From Halopseudomonas oceani (GTDB taxonomy: Bacteria > Pseudomonadota > Gammaproteobacteria > Pseudomonadales > Pseudomonadaceae), in the NCBI RefSeq assembly GCF_002903165.1, contig NZ_PPSK01000012.1, positions 62,001-126,000 of the forward strand: a DNA stretch of 64,000 nt, given 5' to 3'. The notes beneath the pieces were generated by a model. It was not told the origin of the DNA and did no database searches. It worked only from the letters and a program-made list of their open reading frames with translations. Positions within the stretch are counted from its first letter, which is position 1. The number at the start of each line of letters is the position of its first letter. The position numbers and the translations under genes were made by a program. Shown piece by piece: positions 43,942 through 51,889 of this stretch.

Positions 43942-43947
43942 TTCCCG

Positions 43948-44991
43948 ATGAAAAGATTCTCCGCCCTGCTACTCAGCTCCCTGCTGCTGTCGACCGCCGC
44001 CCAGGCACAGGACAGCTTCAAGGTCTGCTGGTCGATCTACGCCGGCTGGATGCCCTGGGCCTACGGCGCCGAAAGCGGCATCGTCAAGAAATGGGCCGAC
44101 AAGTACGACATCAACATTGATGTGGTGCAGATCAACGATTACATCGAGTCCATCAACCAGTACAGCGCCGGCGAGTTCGATGCCTGCACCATGACCAATA
44201 TGGATGCGCTAACCATTCCGGCCGCTGGCGGCATCGACAGCACCGCGCTGATCGTTGGTGACTTCTCCAACGGCAACGACGGCATCGTGCTCAAGGGCGA
44301 AAGCGAGCTGGCCGCCATCAAGGGTCAGAACGTCAATCTGGTCGAGCTGAGCGTGTCCCACTACCTGCTGGCCCGCGCACTGGACTCGGTAGGTCTGAGT
44401 GAAGCCGATGTGCAGGTGGTCAACACCTCGGACGCCGACATGGTCGCTATCTACGGCACCGACGATGTCACCTCGGTCGCGACCTGGAACCCGCTGCTGA
44501 GCGAAATCAGCCAGCAACCGAACAGCACCGTGGTGTTCAACTCGGCGCAGATTCCGGGCGAAATCATCGACCTGCTGGTCATCAACACCGATACCCTCGG
44601 CGCACACCCTGAACTGGGCAAGGCACTGACCGGCGCCTGGTACGAAATCATGGCGACCATGAGCAGCGACAGCGAGCAGGGTGTCGCCGCCCGCAGCTAC
44701 ATGGCTGAAGCCTCCGGCACCGATCTGGCCGGTTACGAAGCTCAGCTCGCCGCGACCAAGATGTTCTATACCCCGGCCGCCGCACTGGAGCTGACCAACA
44801 GTGCGCAGCTCAAGCAAACCATGCAGTACGTTGCCGAGTTCTCCTTCGACCACGGTCTGCTGGGTGACGGCGCACCGGATGCCGGTTTCATCGGCGTGCA
44901 GATGCCCGCTGGTGACTACGGCGACAGCAGCAACCTGAAGCTGCGCTTTGACCCGACCTACATGCAGATGGCTGCCGACGGCGCGCTCTGA
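43948..44991 (+). CDS. Guanidine ABC transporter, substrate-binding protein (annotated in databases as urea-carboxylase-associated)
   Basis: A 347-residue exported binding protein of the nitrate/sulfonate class. The signal peptide is MKRFSALLLSSLLLSTAAQA; the mature part starts QDSFKVCWSIYAGWMPWAYGAESGIVKKWADKYDINIDVVQINDYIESINQYSAGEFDACTMTNMDAL, the pattern of the binding protein encoded with urea carboxylase. Its position directly behind a guanidine-I riboswitch implies guanidine as ligand. ATG 43948 has GAGAGG upstream; the longer frame from 43897 would put the riboswitch end into coding sequence. Confidence 0.88.
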   Translation: MKRFSALLLSSLLLSTAAQAQDSFKVCWSIYAGWMPWAYGAESGIVKKWADKYDINIDVVQINDYIESINQYSAGEFDACTMTNMDALTIPAAGGIDSTALIVGDFSNGNDGIVLKGESELAAIKGQNVNLVELSVSHYLLARALDSVGLSEADVQVVNTSDADMVAIYGTDDVTSVATWNPLLSEISQQPNSTVVFNSAQIPGEIIDLLVINTDTLGAHPELGKALTGAWYEIMATMSSDSEQGVAARSYMAEASGTDLAGYEAQLAATKMFYTPAAALELTNSAQLKQTMQYVAEFSFDHGLLGDGAPDAGFIGVQMPAGDYGDSSNLKLRFDPTYMQMAADGAL

Positions 44992-45037
44992 GCCCTGAAA
45001 CACACCGGGCGCAGTTGCGCGCCCCAGCGGGATGCAT

Positions 45038-45856
45038 ATGAAGCGACTGATCAATCTCACACCACCACCGGCCAGCCGGCTGTTCCTTGGCCTGCTGCCG
45101 TTCGCGCTGCTGTTGCTGCTGTATGTGATTGCATCGGACGCACGGCTGGCCGAGAACGCCAACGACAAGCTGCTGCCGGCGTTCAGCCAGATGGGTGAAG
45201 CCATTGACCGCATGGCGCTGGAGCCGAGCAAGCGCACCGGCGAATACCTGTTCTGGCAGGACACCGCCAGCAGCCTCAAGCGCCTCGGTCTGGGCGTGCT
45301 GATCGCCGCCGCCATCGGCCTGGCGCTGGGGCTGTTTACCGGCGCCCTGCCGCTGGTACACGCCGGGGTCAGCCCGCTGCTGACGGTAGTGTCACTGATA
45401 CCGCCGCTGGCGATTCTGCCGGTGCTGTTCATTCTGTTCGGGCTGGGTGAAGCCTCCAAGGTGATCCTGATCGCCATCGGCATCACCCCGTTCATCGCCC
45501 GCGACCTGCAGCGCCGCACCCAGGAAATCCCCAGCGAGCAACTGGTCAAGGCGCAGACCCTCGGCGCCAACACCAGCCAAATCATGGTCCGCGTGCTGCT
45601 GCCGCAACTGATGCCCAAGCTGATCGACGCCGTGCGTCTGTCGCTGGGTGCCGGCTGGCTGTTCCTGATCGCCGCCGAGGCCATCGCCGCCACCGACGGT
45701 CTGGGCTACCGCATCTTTCTGGTCCGTCGCTACATGTCGATGGACGTGATCCTGCCGTATGTCGCCTGGATCACCCTGCTGGCCTTCCTCTTCGACTGGC
45801 TGCTGGCGACCCTGTCGCGCCGCCTGTTCCCGTGGAACGCCCAAGGAGCCCACTGA
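45038..45856 (+). CDS. Guanidine ABC transporter, permease
   Basis: A 272-residue inner-membrane permease with a first helix LFLGLLPFALLLLLYVIA and five more in the BPD-type domain; the coupling loop is EQLVKAQTLGANTSQIMVRVLLPQLMPKLIDAVRLSLGAGWLFLIAAEA. ATG 45038 is preferred over 45032 because AGCGGG is then correctly spaced. It overlaps the ATPase start by one base. Partner of the binding protein upstream. Confidence 0.88.
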   Translation: MKRLINLTPPPASRLFLGLLPFALLLLLYVIASDARLAENANDKLLPAFSQMGEAIDRMALEPSKRTGEYLFWQDTASSLKRLGLGVLIAAAIGLALGLFTGALPLVHAGVSPLLTVVSLIPPLAILPVLFILFGLGEASKVILIAIGITPFIARDLQRRTQEIPSEQLVKAQTLGANTSQIMVRVLLPQLMPKLIDAVRLSLGAGWLFLIAAEAIAATDGLGYRIFLVRRYMSMDVILPYVAWITLLAFLFDWLLATLSRRLFPWNAQGAH

Positions 45857-46638
45857 TGATTGAAGTCAAGAACGTCGGCAAGAGCTACGACGGCAACCCA
45901 GTGCTGGAACGCTTGAACGTCACCGTCGCCGAAGGCGAGTTCGTCACCCTGGTCGGCGCCTCCGGCTGCGGCAAGAGCACCTTTTTGAAAATGCTGCTGG
46001 GCACCGAATCACCGACCAGCGGCGAGCTGCTGCTCGACGGCAAGCCGATTGCCTCCGAGCCCGGCCCGGATCGCGGCATCGTGTTTCAGCAGTACTCGGT
46101 GTTCCCGCACATGACCGTGCTGGAGAACGTCATGGCGGCGGTCGGCTTCGCCCAACGCGGCCTCACCGGCTACCTGTTCGGCAGCAAGCGCAAGCAGGCC
46201 CGGCAGGACGCCGAAGCGATTCTCACCGAGGTCGGCCTTGGCCACGCGCTGAAGAAGTACCCGCACGAACTGTCTGGCGGCATGAAGCAACGTCTGGCAA
46301 TTGCCCAGGCGCTGCTCGGCAAGCCGCGCATCCTGCTGCTGGACGAACCCTTCGGCGCACTCGATCCCGGCATCCGCGCCGACATGCACGAGCTGGTGCT
46401 GCGCCTGTGGCAGGAACACAAGCTGACCATCTTTATGGTCACCCACGACATCAAGGAAGGCTTTCACCTCGGCACCCGTCTGTGGGTGTTCGACAAGGTG
46501 CGGCATGACCCGCACGCACCGCAAGCCTTTGGCGCCACCATTACCTACGACCTGCCGATCGACCACCGCGCCCGGCAGCCGGCGCCGCAAACCACCGAAC
46601 AAACCATTGCCCCGCTGCTGGCCGAAGCCGCCAGCTGA
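45856..46638 (+). CDS. Guanidine ABC transporter, ATP-binding protein
   Basis: A 260-residue cytoplasmic ATPase. Walker A GASGCGKSTF near 36-45, signature LSGGMKQRLAIAQALL, Walker B ILLLDEPFGALDPGIR. The C-terminal part GTRLWVFDKVRHDPHAPQAFGATITYDLPID is typical of the ATPase linked to urea carboxylase genes. It starts at the stop codon of the permease gene (TGATG). Confidence 0.9.
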   Translation: MIEVKNVGKSYDGNPVLERLNVTVAEGEFVTLVGASGCGKSTFLKMLLGTESPTSGELLLDGKPIASEPGPDRGIVFQQYSVFPHMTVLENVMAAVGFAQRGLTGYLFGSKRKQARQDAEAILTEVGLGHALKKYPHELSGGMKQRLAIAQALLGKPRILLLDEPFGALDPGIRADMHELVLRLWQEHKLTIFMVTHDIKEGFHLGTRLWVFDKVRHDPHAPQAFGATITYDLPIDHRARQPAPQTTEQTIAPLLAEAAS

Positions 46639-46664
46639 GCCACCGAATCACGGAGACAAGGCAG

Positions 46665-47381
46665 ATGACGCTGAATACCTATACCACCGACATCCCCGGC
46701 GCCAGCCACTGGTCCCTGCGCGTACGCAAGGGCACCCTGATGCGCCTGACCGACCTGGCCGGCGACGCCAACGTTGGCATGCTGTTCTACAACCCGGAAA
46801 ACCTGCTGGAGCGCTACAACGCGCCCGACACCCTCAAGTGCCAGCACACCTTCAAACTGACCCGGGGCAACTGCCTGTACTCCGACATGGGCCGCATCTT
46901 CGCCTCCATCGTCGAAGACGATCTGGGCTGGCACGAAAGCGTCTGCGGCAACAGCAACGCCGCGCAGGTGGCCGAGCGCTGGGGCGCGCGTGACTACCAG
47001 AACGCCCGCAACGAATGGCACCAGAACGGCTACGACGCCTTCCTCGTCGAGCTGGCCAAATACGGCCTGGGCCGCGCCGACATGGCCGCCAACCTGAACC
47101 TGTTCAGCAAGGTCGCCACCGACGACGAAGGCCGCATGCAACTGGTCAGCGGCCACAGCAAGGCTGGCAGTCAGGTCGCCCTGCGTTTCGAAATGGACAC
47201 GCTGGTCGTGCTGCATACCTGCCCGCACCCGCTCAGCAACGCTGAAAGCTACCCATACACCCCGGTACGCATCGAGCTGAGCCAGGCCGCGCCGGTCAGT
47301 GATGACGACTTCTGCCGCAACTTCCGCCCGGAAAACCAGCGCGGCTTCCAGAACAACGCCCTGTACCACCTGGGCAAGTAA
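46665..47381 (+). CDS. DUF1989 protein, carboxyguanidine deiminase subunit (UAAP2-like)
   Basis: A 238-residue member of DUF1989, long called urea carboxylase-associated protein 2. Published work on guanidine degradation (Schneider and co-workers, 2020, from memory) showed the DUF1989 pair to be a carboxyguanidine deiminase, CgdAB. Visible features include [57 protein letters not shown] with a cysteine and [22 protein letters not shown]. It is followed by the second DUF1989 gene after 11 bases, as expected for a heteromeric enzyme. Which of the two is CgdA or CgdB is not decided here. Confidence 0.85.
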   Translation: MTLNTYTTDIPGASHWSLRVRKGTLMRLTDLAGDANVGMLFYNPENLLERYNAPDTLKCQHTFKLTRGNCLYSDMGRIFASIVEDDLGWHESVCGNSNAAQVAERWGARDYQNARNEWHQNGYDAFLVELAKYGLGRADMAANLNLFSKVATDDEGRMQLVSGHSKAGSQVALRFEMDTLVVLHTCPHPLSNAESYPYTPVRIELSQAAPVSDDDFCRNFRPENQRGFQNNALYHLGK

Positions 47382-47392
47382 GCGAGGACACC

Positions 47393-48031
47393 ATGATCAA
47401 GCACAGCTCCCTGCTCCCCGAAAACGCCGCCTCGCGCACCACCATCGGCGCTGGCGATTACTACATCGGCATCGTCAAGGCCGGCCAGACCCTGCGTCTG
47501 CTGGATCTGGAAGGCAATCAGGCCGCCGACACCCTGTTCTTCAGCGCCGCCAATCCGGTCGAGCGTTACAGCGCCACCGACACCATCCGCGAACAGGGCA
47601 ACGTCTACCTGACCGCCGGTTCGGTAATCCGCTCAAATGAAAACAACCCGATGCTGGAAATCGTCGCCGACACCTGCGGCCGCCACGACACCCTCGGCGG
47701 CGCCTGCGCCAGCGAAAGCAACACCGTGCGCTACGACCTGGAAAAGCGCTGCATGCACTCGTGCCGTGACAGCTGGATGCTGGCCGTAGCGGAGAACCCG
47801 CAGTACGGCATCGGCAAGCGCGACATCACCCACAACATCAACTTCTTTATGAACGTCCCGGTTACCGCCGAAGGCGGCCTGACCTTTGAAGACGGCATAT
47901 CCGGCGCCGGCAAGTATGTCGAGCTGACCGCGCTGATGGACGTGGTGATCCTGATCTCCAACTGCCCGCAGCTGAACAACCCGTGCAACGGCTATAACCC
48001 GACGCCGGTAGAACTCCTCGTCTGGAACTAA
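47393..48031 (+). CDS. DUF1989 protein, carboxyguanidine deiminase subunit (UAAP1-like)
   Basis: A 212-residue DUF1989 protein, formerly urea carboxylase-associated protein 1. The pattern [67 protein letters not shown] and [23 protein letters not shown] has conserved cysteines and histidine likely to bind metal. In the proposed pathway it removes the imino group of carboxyguanidine to give allophanate and ammonia, together with the protein encoded upstream. It precedes the carboxylase by 89 bases. Confidence 0.87.
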   Translation: MIKHSSLLPENAASRTTIGAGDYYIGIVKAGQTLRLLDLEGNQAADTLFFSAANPVERYSATDTIREQGNVYLTAGSVIRSNENNPMLEIVADTCGRHDTLGGACASESNTVRYDLEKRCMHSCRDSWMLAVAENPQYGIGKRDITHNINFFMNVPVTAEGGLTFEDGISGAGKYVELTALMDVVILISNCPQLNNPCNGYNPTPVELLVWN

Positions 48032-48120
48032 GCAGCGGCGACGCAACGAGACACAACATCTTCAGTGGACGACCACTGTCGTAAGAAGCAGCCTGGGACG
48101 GCCCGGCAGAGGCTAGCGAC

Positions 48121-51100
48121 ATGTTCAACAAGGTTCTGATCGCCAACCGTGGCGCCATCGCCACCCGTATCATCCGCACCCTGCGCAAGCTCGGCGTCGG
48201 CTCCGTTGCCGTCTACGCCGAATGCGACGCCGACAGCCTGCATGTGCGGCTGGCCGACGAGGCCTACAGCCTCGGCGAAGGCGCTGCCGCCGACACCTAC
48301 CTGCAGGTCGATAAACTGCTGGCCATCGCCGCCGAAACCGGCGCCCAGGCCATCCATCCCGGTTACGGCTTCCTCAGCGAGAACGCCAACTTCGTGCGCC
48401 GCTGTGAGGCCGCCGGTGTCGCCTTCATCGGCCCGACGCCCGAACAGATGCTGGCCTTTGGTCTCAAGCACCGCGCCCGCGAGCTGGCCGAGCAGGCCAA
48501 TGTGCCGCTGCTGCCGGGCACCGACCTGCTGACCGATCTGGCTGCTGCCAAGGCAGAAGCCGCGCGTATCGGCTATCCGGTCATGCTCAAGAGCACCGCC
48601 GGTGGCGGCGGTATCGGCATGCAGCTGTGCCACAGTGAAGACGAGCTGTCCGGCGCCTTCGACAGCGTCAAGCGCCTTGGCGCCAGCAACTTTGCCGACG
48701 ATGGCGTGTTCCTGGAAAAATTCATCGCCCGCGCCCGGCATATCGAGGTACAGGTGTTTGCCGATGGCCAGGGCAACGCGCTGGCACTCGGTGAGCGCGA
48801 CTGCTCCAGCCAGCGCCGCAACCAGAAAGTCGTTGAAGAGTGCCCGGCACCGAACCTGAGCGACACGGTGCGCAGCGAGCTGCATGCGACCGCTGAGAAG
48901 CTGCTGTCCAGCGTCAGCTACCGCAACGCCGGAACCGTCGAATTTATCTACGACGCCGACAGCCACCAGTTCTACTTTCTTGAGGTGAACACCCGCCTGC
49001 AGGTTGAGCACGGCGTCACCGAAGAGGTCTACGGCGTTGATCTGGTCGAATGGATGGTGCGCCTTGCCGCCGGCGAAGAGCTCGACCTGAACGCCCGCCG
49101 CGCCAGTCTTGCGCCCAAGGGCCATTCCATTCAGGTACGCCTGTACGCCGAAGACCCGTTCCGCGACTTCCAGCCCTGCGCCGGCCTGCTCAGCGAAGTG
49201 GCCTTCCCGTCCGGTGACGGCATCCGCATCGACCACTGGATTGAGTCCGGGCTGGAAGTACCGCCCTACTTCGACCCCATGCTGGCCAAGGTTATTGTCC
49301 ACGCTGAAGACCGCGCTGCGGCGCTGACCAAACTGCAGAACACCCTGGACGCGACCCGCCTGTACGGCAGCGAAACCAACCTCGACTACCTGCGTGCGCT
49401 GACCCGCGATCCGGCGCTGCTGGCTGGCGAGGTCACCACCCGCTACCTCAACAGCTTCCGCTTTCAGCCGGCGCGCATCGACGTGCTGGCCGGCGGCACC
49501 CAGACCACCATTCAGGACTTTCCGGGCCGCACCGGCAGCTGGGATGTCGGCGTACCGCCGTGCGGTCCGTTTGACAGCTACGCCTTCCGCCTCGGCAACC
49601 GCCTGCTGAACAACCCGGCCGACGCCGCCGGGCTGGAAATCACCCTGCAGGGCCCGACCCTGCGCTTTGCCAGCGCCAGCCAGATCGTGCTGAGCGGCGC
49701 CGCGATCGACGCCAAACTGGATGACCAGCCGATTGCGCCCTGGCAGGTGATCGACGTCGCTGCTGGCCAGACTCTGACCCTCGGCCGCATCAAGGACGCC
49801 GGTGCCCGCGCCTATCTGGCGGTGCTCGGCGGCCTGCAATGCCCGGATTATCTGGGCTCCAAGTCGACCTTTACCCTCGGCCAGTTCGGTGGCCACAACG
49901 GCCGCGCGCTGCGCACCGGTGACGTGCTGCACCTGAGTGCCGCAGGCAGCCCGGTCGCGGCGGCAGAAGTACCGAGCGAGCTGCGCCCGGCGATCAGCAA
50001 CCAGTGGGAGCTGCGGGTAATCTACGGCCCGCACGGCGCGCCGGACTTCTTTACCGGCAAGGACATCGACAGCTTCTTCGCCACCGACTGGGAGATTCAC
50101 TACAACTCCAGCCGCACCGGCGTACGTCTCATCGGCCCGAAACCGGAATGGGCGCGCAAGGACGGCGGCGAAGCCGGCCTGCACCCGTCCAATATCCACG
50201 ACAACGCCTACGCCTTCGGCACCGTCGACTTCACCGGCGACATGCCGGTGATCCTCGGCCCGGACGGCCCGTCACTGGGTGGCTTCGTCTGCCCCGCGAC
50301 CGTGATTACCGCCGACCTGTGGAAGCTCGGCCAGCTGCGCGCCGGCGACACCGTGCGCTTCGTACCGGTCAGCATCGACCAGGCGGTCGCACTGGAAGCC
50401 GCGCAGATCGAGCAGATCAACGCGCTGGCCGCCAAGCCGGTTGAATGGCAACCGGTGGCGGCAGACACGCCGATTCTCAAGCGCCTGCCCGCCGAGCAGT
50501 TCGGCGACGAGATCGTCTACCGCGCCGCCGGCGACCACTTCCTGCTGGTCGAGTACGGCGAGCAGATGCTGGATATCCGCCTGCGTTTCCGCGCCCACGC
50601 GCTGATGCAGTGGCTGCAGCAGAACCCGGTGGCAGGTCTGCGTGAACTGACACCGGGCATCCGCTCACTGCAGGTGCATTTCGACAGCCAGCAATTGAGC
50701 CATGACGCCCTGCTTGATCACCTGCTCAAGGCCGAGCAGGCGCTGTCGGAACGCCTCAATGAACTGGCGGTGCCCTCGCGCATCGTGCACATCCCGCTGT
50801 CATGGGATGACGAGGCCTGCCAGCTGGCGATCGAAAAATACACCCAGTCGGTGCGCAAGAACGCGCCCTGGTGCCCGAGCAACCTGGAGTTCATCCGCCG
50901 CATCAACGGCCTGGACAGCATCGACGACGTCAAGAAGGTGCTGTTCGAGGCGTCCTATCTGGTCATGGGCCTGGGCGATGTTTACCTCGGCGCGCCGGTG
51001 GCTACACCGACCGACCCGCGCCACCGCCTGGTGACCACCAAGTACAACCCGGCGCGCACCTGGACCGCCGAGAACTCGGTCGGCATCGGCGGCTCCTACC

Positions 51101-51735
51101 TCTGCGTCTACGGTATGGAAGGCCCCGGCGGCTATCAGTTCGTCGGCCGTACCCTGCAGATGTGGAACCGCTACCGCCAGACCCGCGAGTTCAGCAAACC
51201 GTGGCTGCTGCGCTTCTTCGACCAGATCCGTTTCTACGAAGTCAGCCACGAGGAGCTGCAGCAGATTCGCCGCGACTTCCCGCAGGGCCGCTACCCGCTG
51301 CGCATCGAGGAAAGCCAGTTCAGCCAGGCCGAACACGAAGCCTTTATTGCCAACAACGCCGACGACATCGACGCCTTCAAGCAGCAGCGCAACGCGGCGT
51401 TCGCCGAAGAACTGCGCCAGTGGCATGCCAACGGCCAGTTCAACTTCGAAAGCGAGGAGCTGGAAAGCAGCGACGAGGATGTCAGCTGGCCGGAAGACAG
51501 CGTCGGCGTCGACAGCCCAGTATCCGGCAGTCTGTGGCAGGCCGAGGTCAAGGTCGGTGATACCGTCAAGGCCGGGCAAACCCTGCTGATTCTCGAATCA
51601 ATGAAGATGGAGATCCCGTTGCAGGCGCCGTGCGATGGCGTGGTAACCCACGTGCTGCAGCAGCCCGGTGGGCGGGTACAGGCCGGTCAGCCGCTGGTGG
51701 TGCTGCGCGACGAGGCATTGGAGACCGTCGCCTGA
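48121..51735 (+). CDS. Guanidine carboxylase (biotin-dependent, urea carboxylase family)
   Basis: A 1204-residue ATP- and biotin-dependent enzyme. Domains: biotin carboxylase about 1-450 (MFNKVLIANRGAIATRII, HPGYGFLSENANF, ATP loop KSTAGGGGIGM, EVNTRLQVEHGVTEE), the KipA/KipI-type carboxyltransferase about 455-1040 (TIQDFPGRTG, PCGPFDSYAFRLGNRLL, HPSNIHDNAYAFGTVDFTGD) and the biotin carrier at the end with ESMKMEIPL. D703 in VDFTGD occupies a position that is asparagine in true urea carboxylases, as far as I recall, and favours guanidine. The riboswitch and the DUF1989 pair support the same substrate. The expected allophanate hydrolase does not follow. Confidence 0.88.
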   Translation: MFNKVLIANRGAIATRIIRTLRKLGVGSVAVYAECDADSLHVRLADEAYSLGEGAAADTYLQVDKLLAIAAETGAQAIHPGYGFLSENANFVRRCEAAGVAFIGPTPEQMLAFGLKHRARELAEQANVPLLPGTDLLTDLAAAKAEAARIGYPVMLKSTAGGGGIGMQLCHSEDELSGAFDSVKRLGASNFADDGVFLEKFIARARHIEVQVFADGQGNALALGERDCSSQRRNQKVVEECPAPNLSDTVRSELHATAEKLLSSVSYRNAGTVEFIYDADSHQFYFLEVNTRLQVEHGVTEEVYGVDLVEWMVRLAAGEELDLNARRASLAPKGHSIQVRLYAEDPFRDFQPCAGLLSEVAFPSGDGIRIDHWIESGLEVPPYFDPMLAKVIVHAEDRAAALTKLQNTLDATRLYGSETNLDYLRALTRDPALLAGEVTTRYLNSFRFQPARIDVLAGGTQTTIQDFPGRTGSWDVGVPPCGPFDSYAFRLGNRLLNNPADAAGLEITLQGPTLRFASASQIVLSGAAIDAKLDDQPIAPWQVIDVAAGQTLTLGRIKDAGARAYLAVLGGLQCPDYLGSKSTFTLGQFGGHNGRALRTGDVLHLSAAGSPVAAAEVPSELRPAISNQWELRVIYGPHGAPDFFTGKDIDSFFATDWEIHYNSSRTGVRLIGPKPEWARKDGGEAGLHPSNIHDNAYAFGTVDFTGDMPVILGPDGPSLGGFVCPATVITADLWKLGQLRAGDTVRFVPVSIDQAVALEAAQIEQINALAAKPVEWQPVAADTPILKRLPAEQFGDEIVYRAAGDHFLLVEYGEQMLDIRLRFRAHALMQWLQQNPVAGLRELTPGIRSLQVHFDSQQLSHDALLDHLLKAEQALSERLNELAVPSRIVHIPLSWDDEACQLAIEKYTQSVRKNAPWCPSNLEFIRRINGLDSIDDVKKVLFEASYLVMGLGDVYLGAPVATPTDPRHRLVTTKYNPARTWTAENSVGIGGSYLCVYGMEGPGGYQFVGRTLQMWNRYRQTREFSKPWLLRFFDQIRFYEVSHEELQQIRRDFPQGRYPLRIEESQFSQAEHEAFIANNADDIDAFKQQRNAAFAEELRQWHANGQFNFESEELESSDEDVSWPEDSVGVDSPVSGSLWQAEVKVGDTVKAGQTLLILESMKMEIPLQAPCDGVVTHVLQQPGGRVQAGQPLVVLRDEALETVA

Positions 51736-51737
51736 GA

Positions 51738-51791
51738 AAAAAAGATGCTTTCTGGTGCTGAATAAGCATCAGAAAGCATCAGAAAGCATCA
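51738..51791. repeat. Hairpin with decamer repeats after the carboxylase gene
   Basis: GATGCTTTCTGGTGCT (51744-51759) pairs with AGCATCAGAAAGCATC (51765-51780) as a 16-bp stem with one G-U. The right arm is part of a direct repeat AGCATCAGAA at 51765, 51775 and partly 51785. Seven A precede the stem, so on the minus strand it is a good intrinsic terminator; on the plus strand it has no T-run. It lies where allophanate hydrolase is normally encoded. Confidence 0.65.
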
Positions 51792-51816
51792 TGTCGTATC
51801 AAGTTACAAACTCCCC

Positions 51817-51836
51817 AAGCGTGGTGTCACACGCTT
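51817..51836. other. Hairpin upstream of the symporter gene
   Basis: AAGCGTG (51817-51823) and CACGCTT (51830-51836) are a 7-bp inverted repeat about 55 bases before the AGCS start. It could be an operator or an RNA hairpin; no T-run follows. Confidence 0.4.
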
Positions 51837-51889
51837 CAATGAGCCTGCCCAATCCACAATAAAATTCGGCTCACCGAAAGGAGTTAGTC

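Noticed and set aside
48028-50199. Long minus-strand open frame opposite the carboxylase gene
   Set aside because: Same reason: a 723-residue antisense frame with no recognisable domain over a fully conserved plus-strand enzyme.
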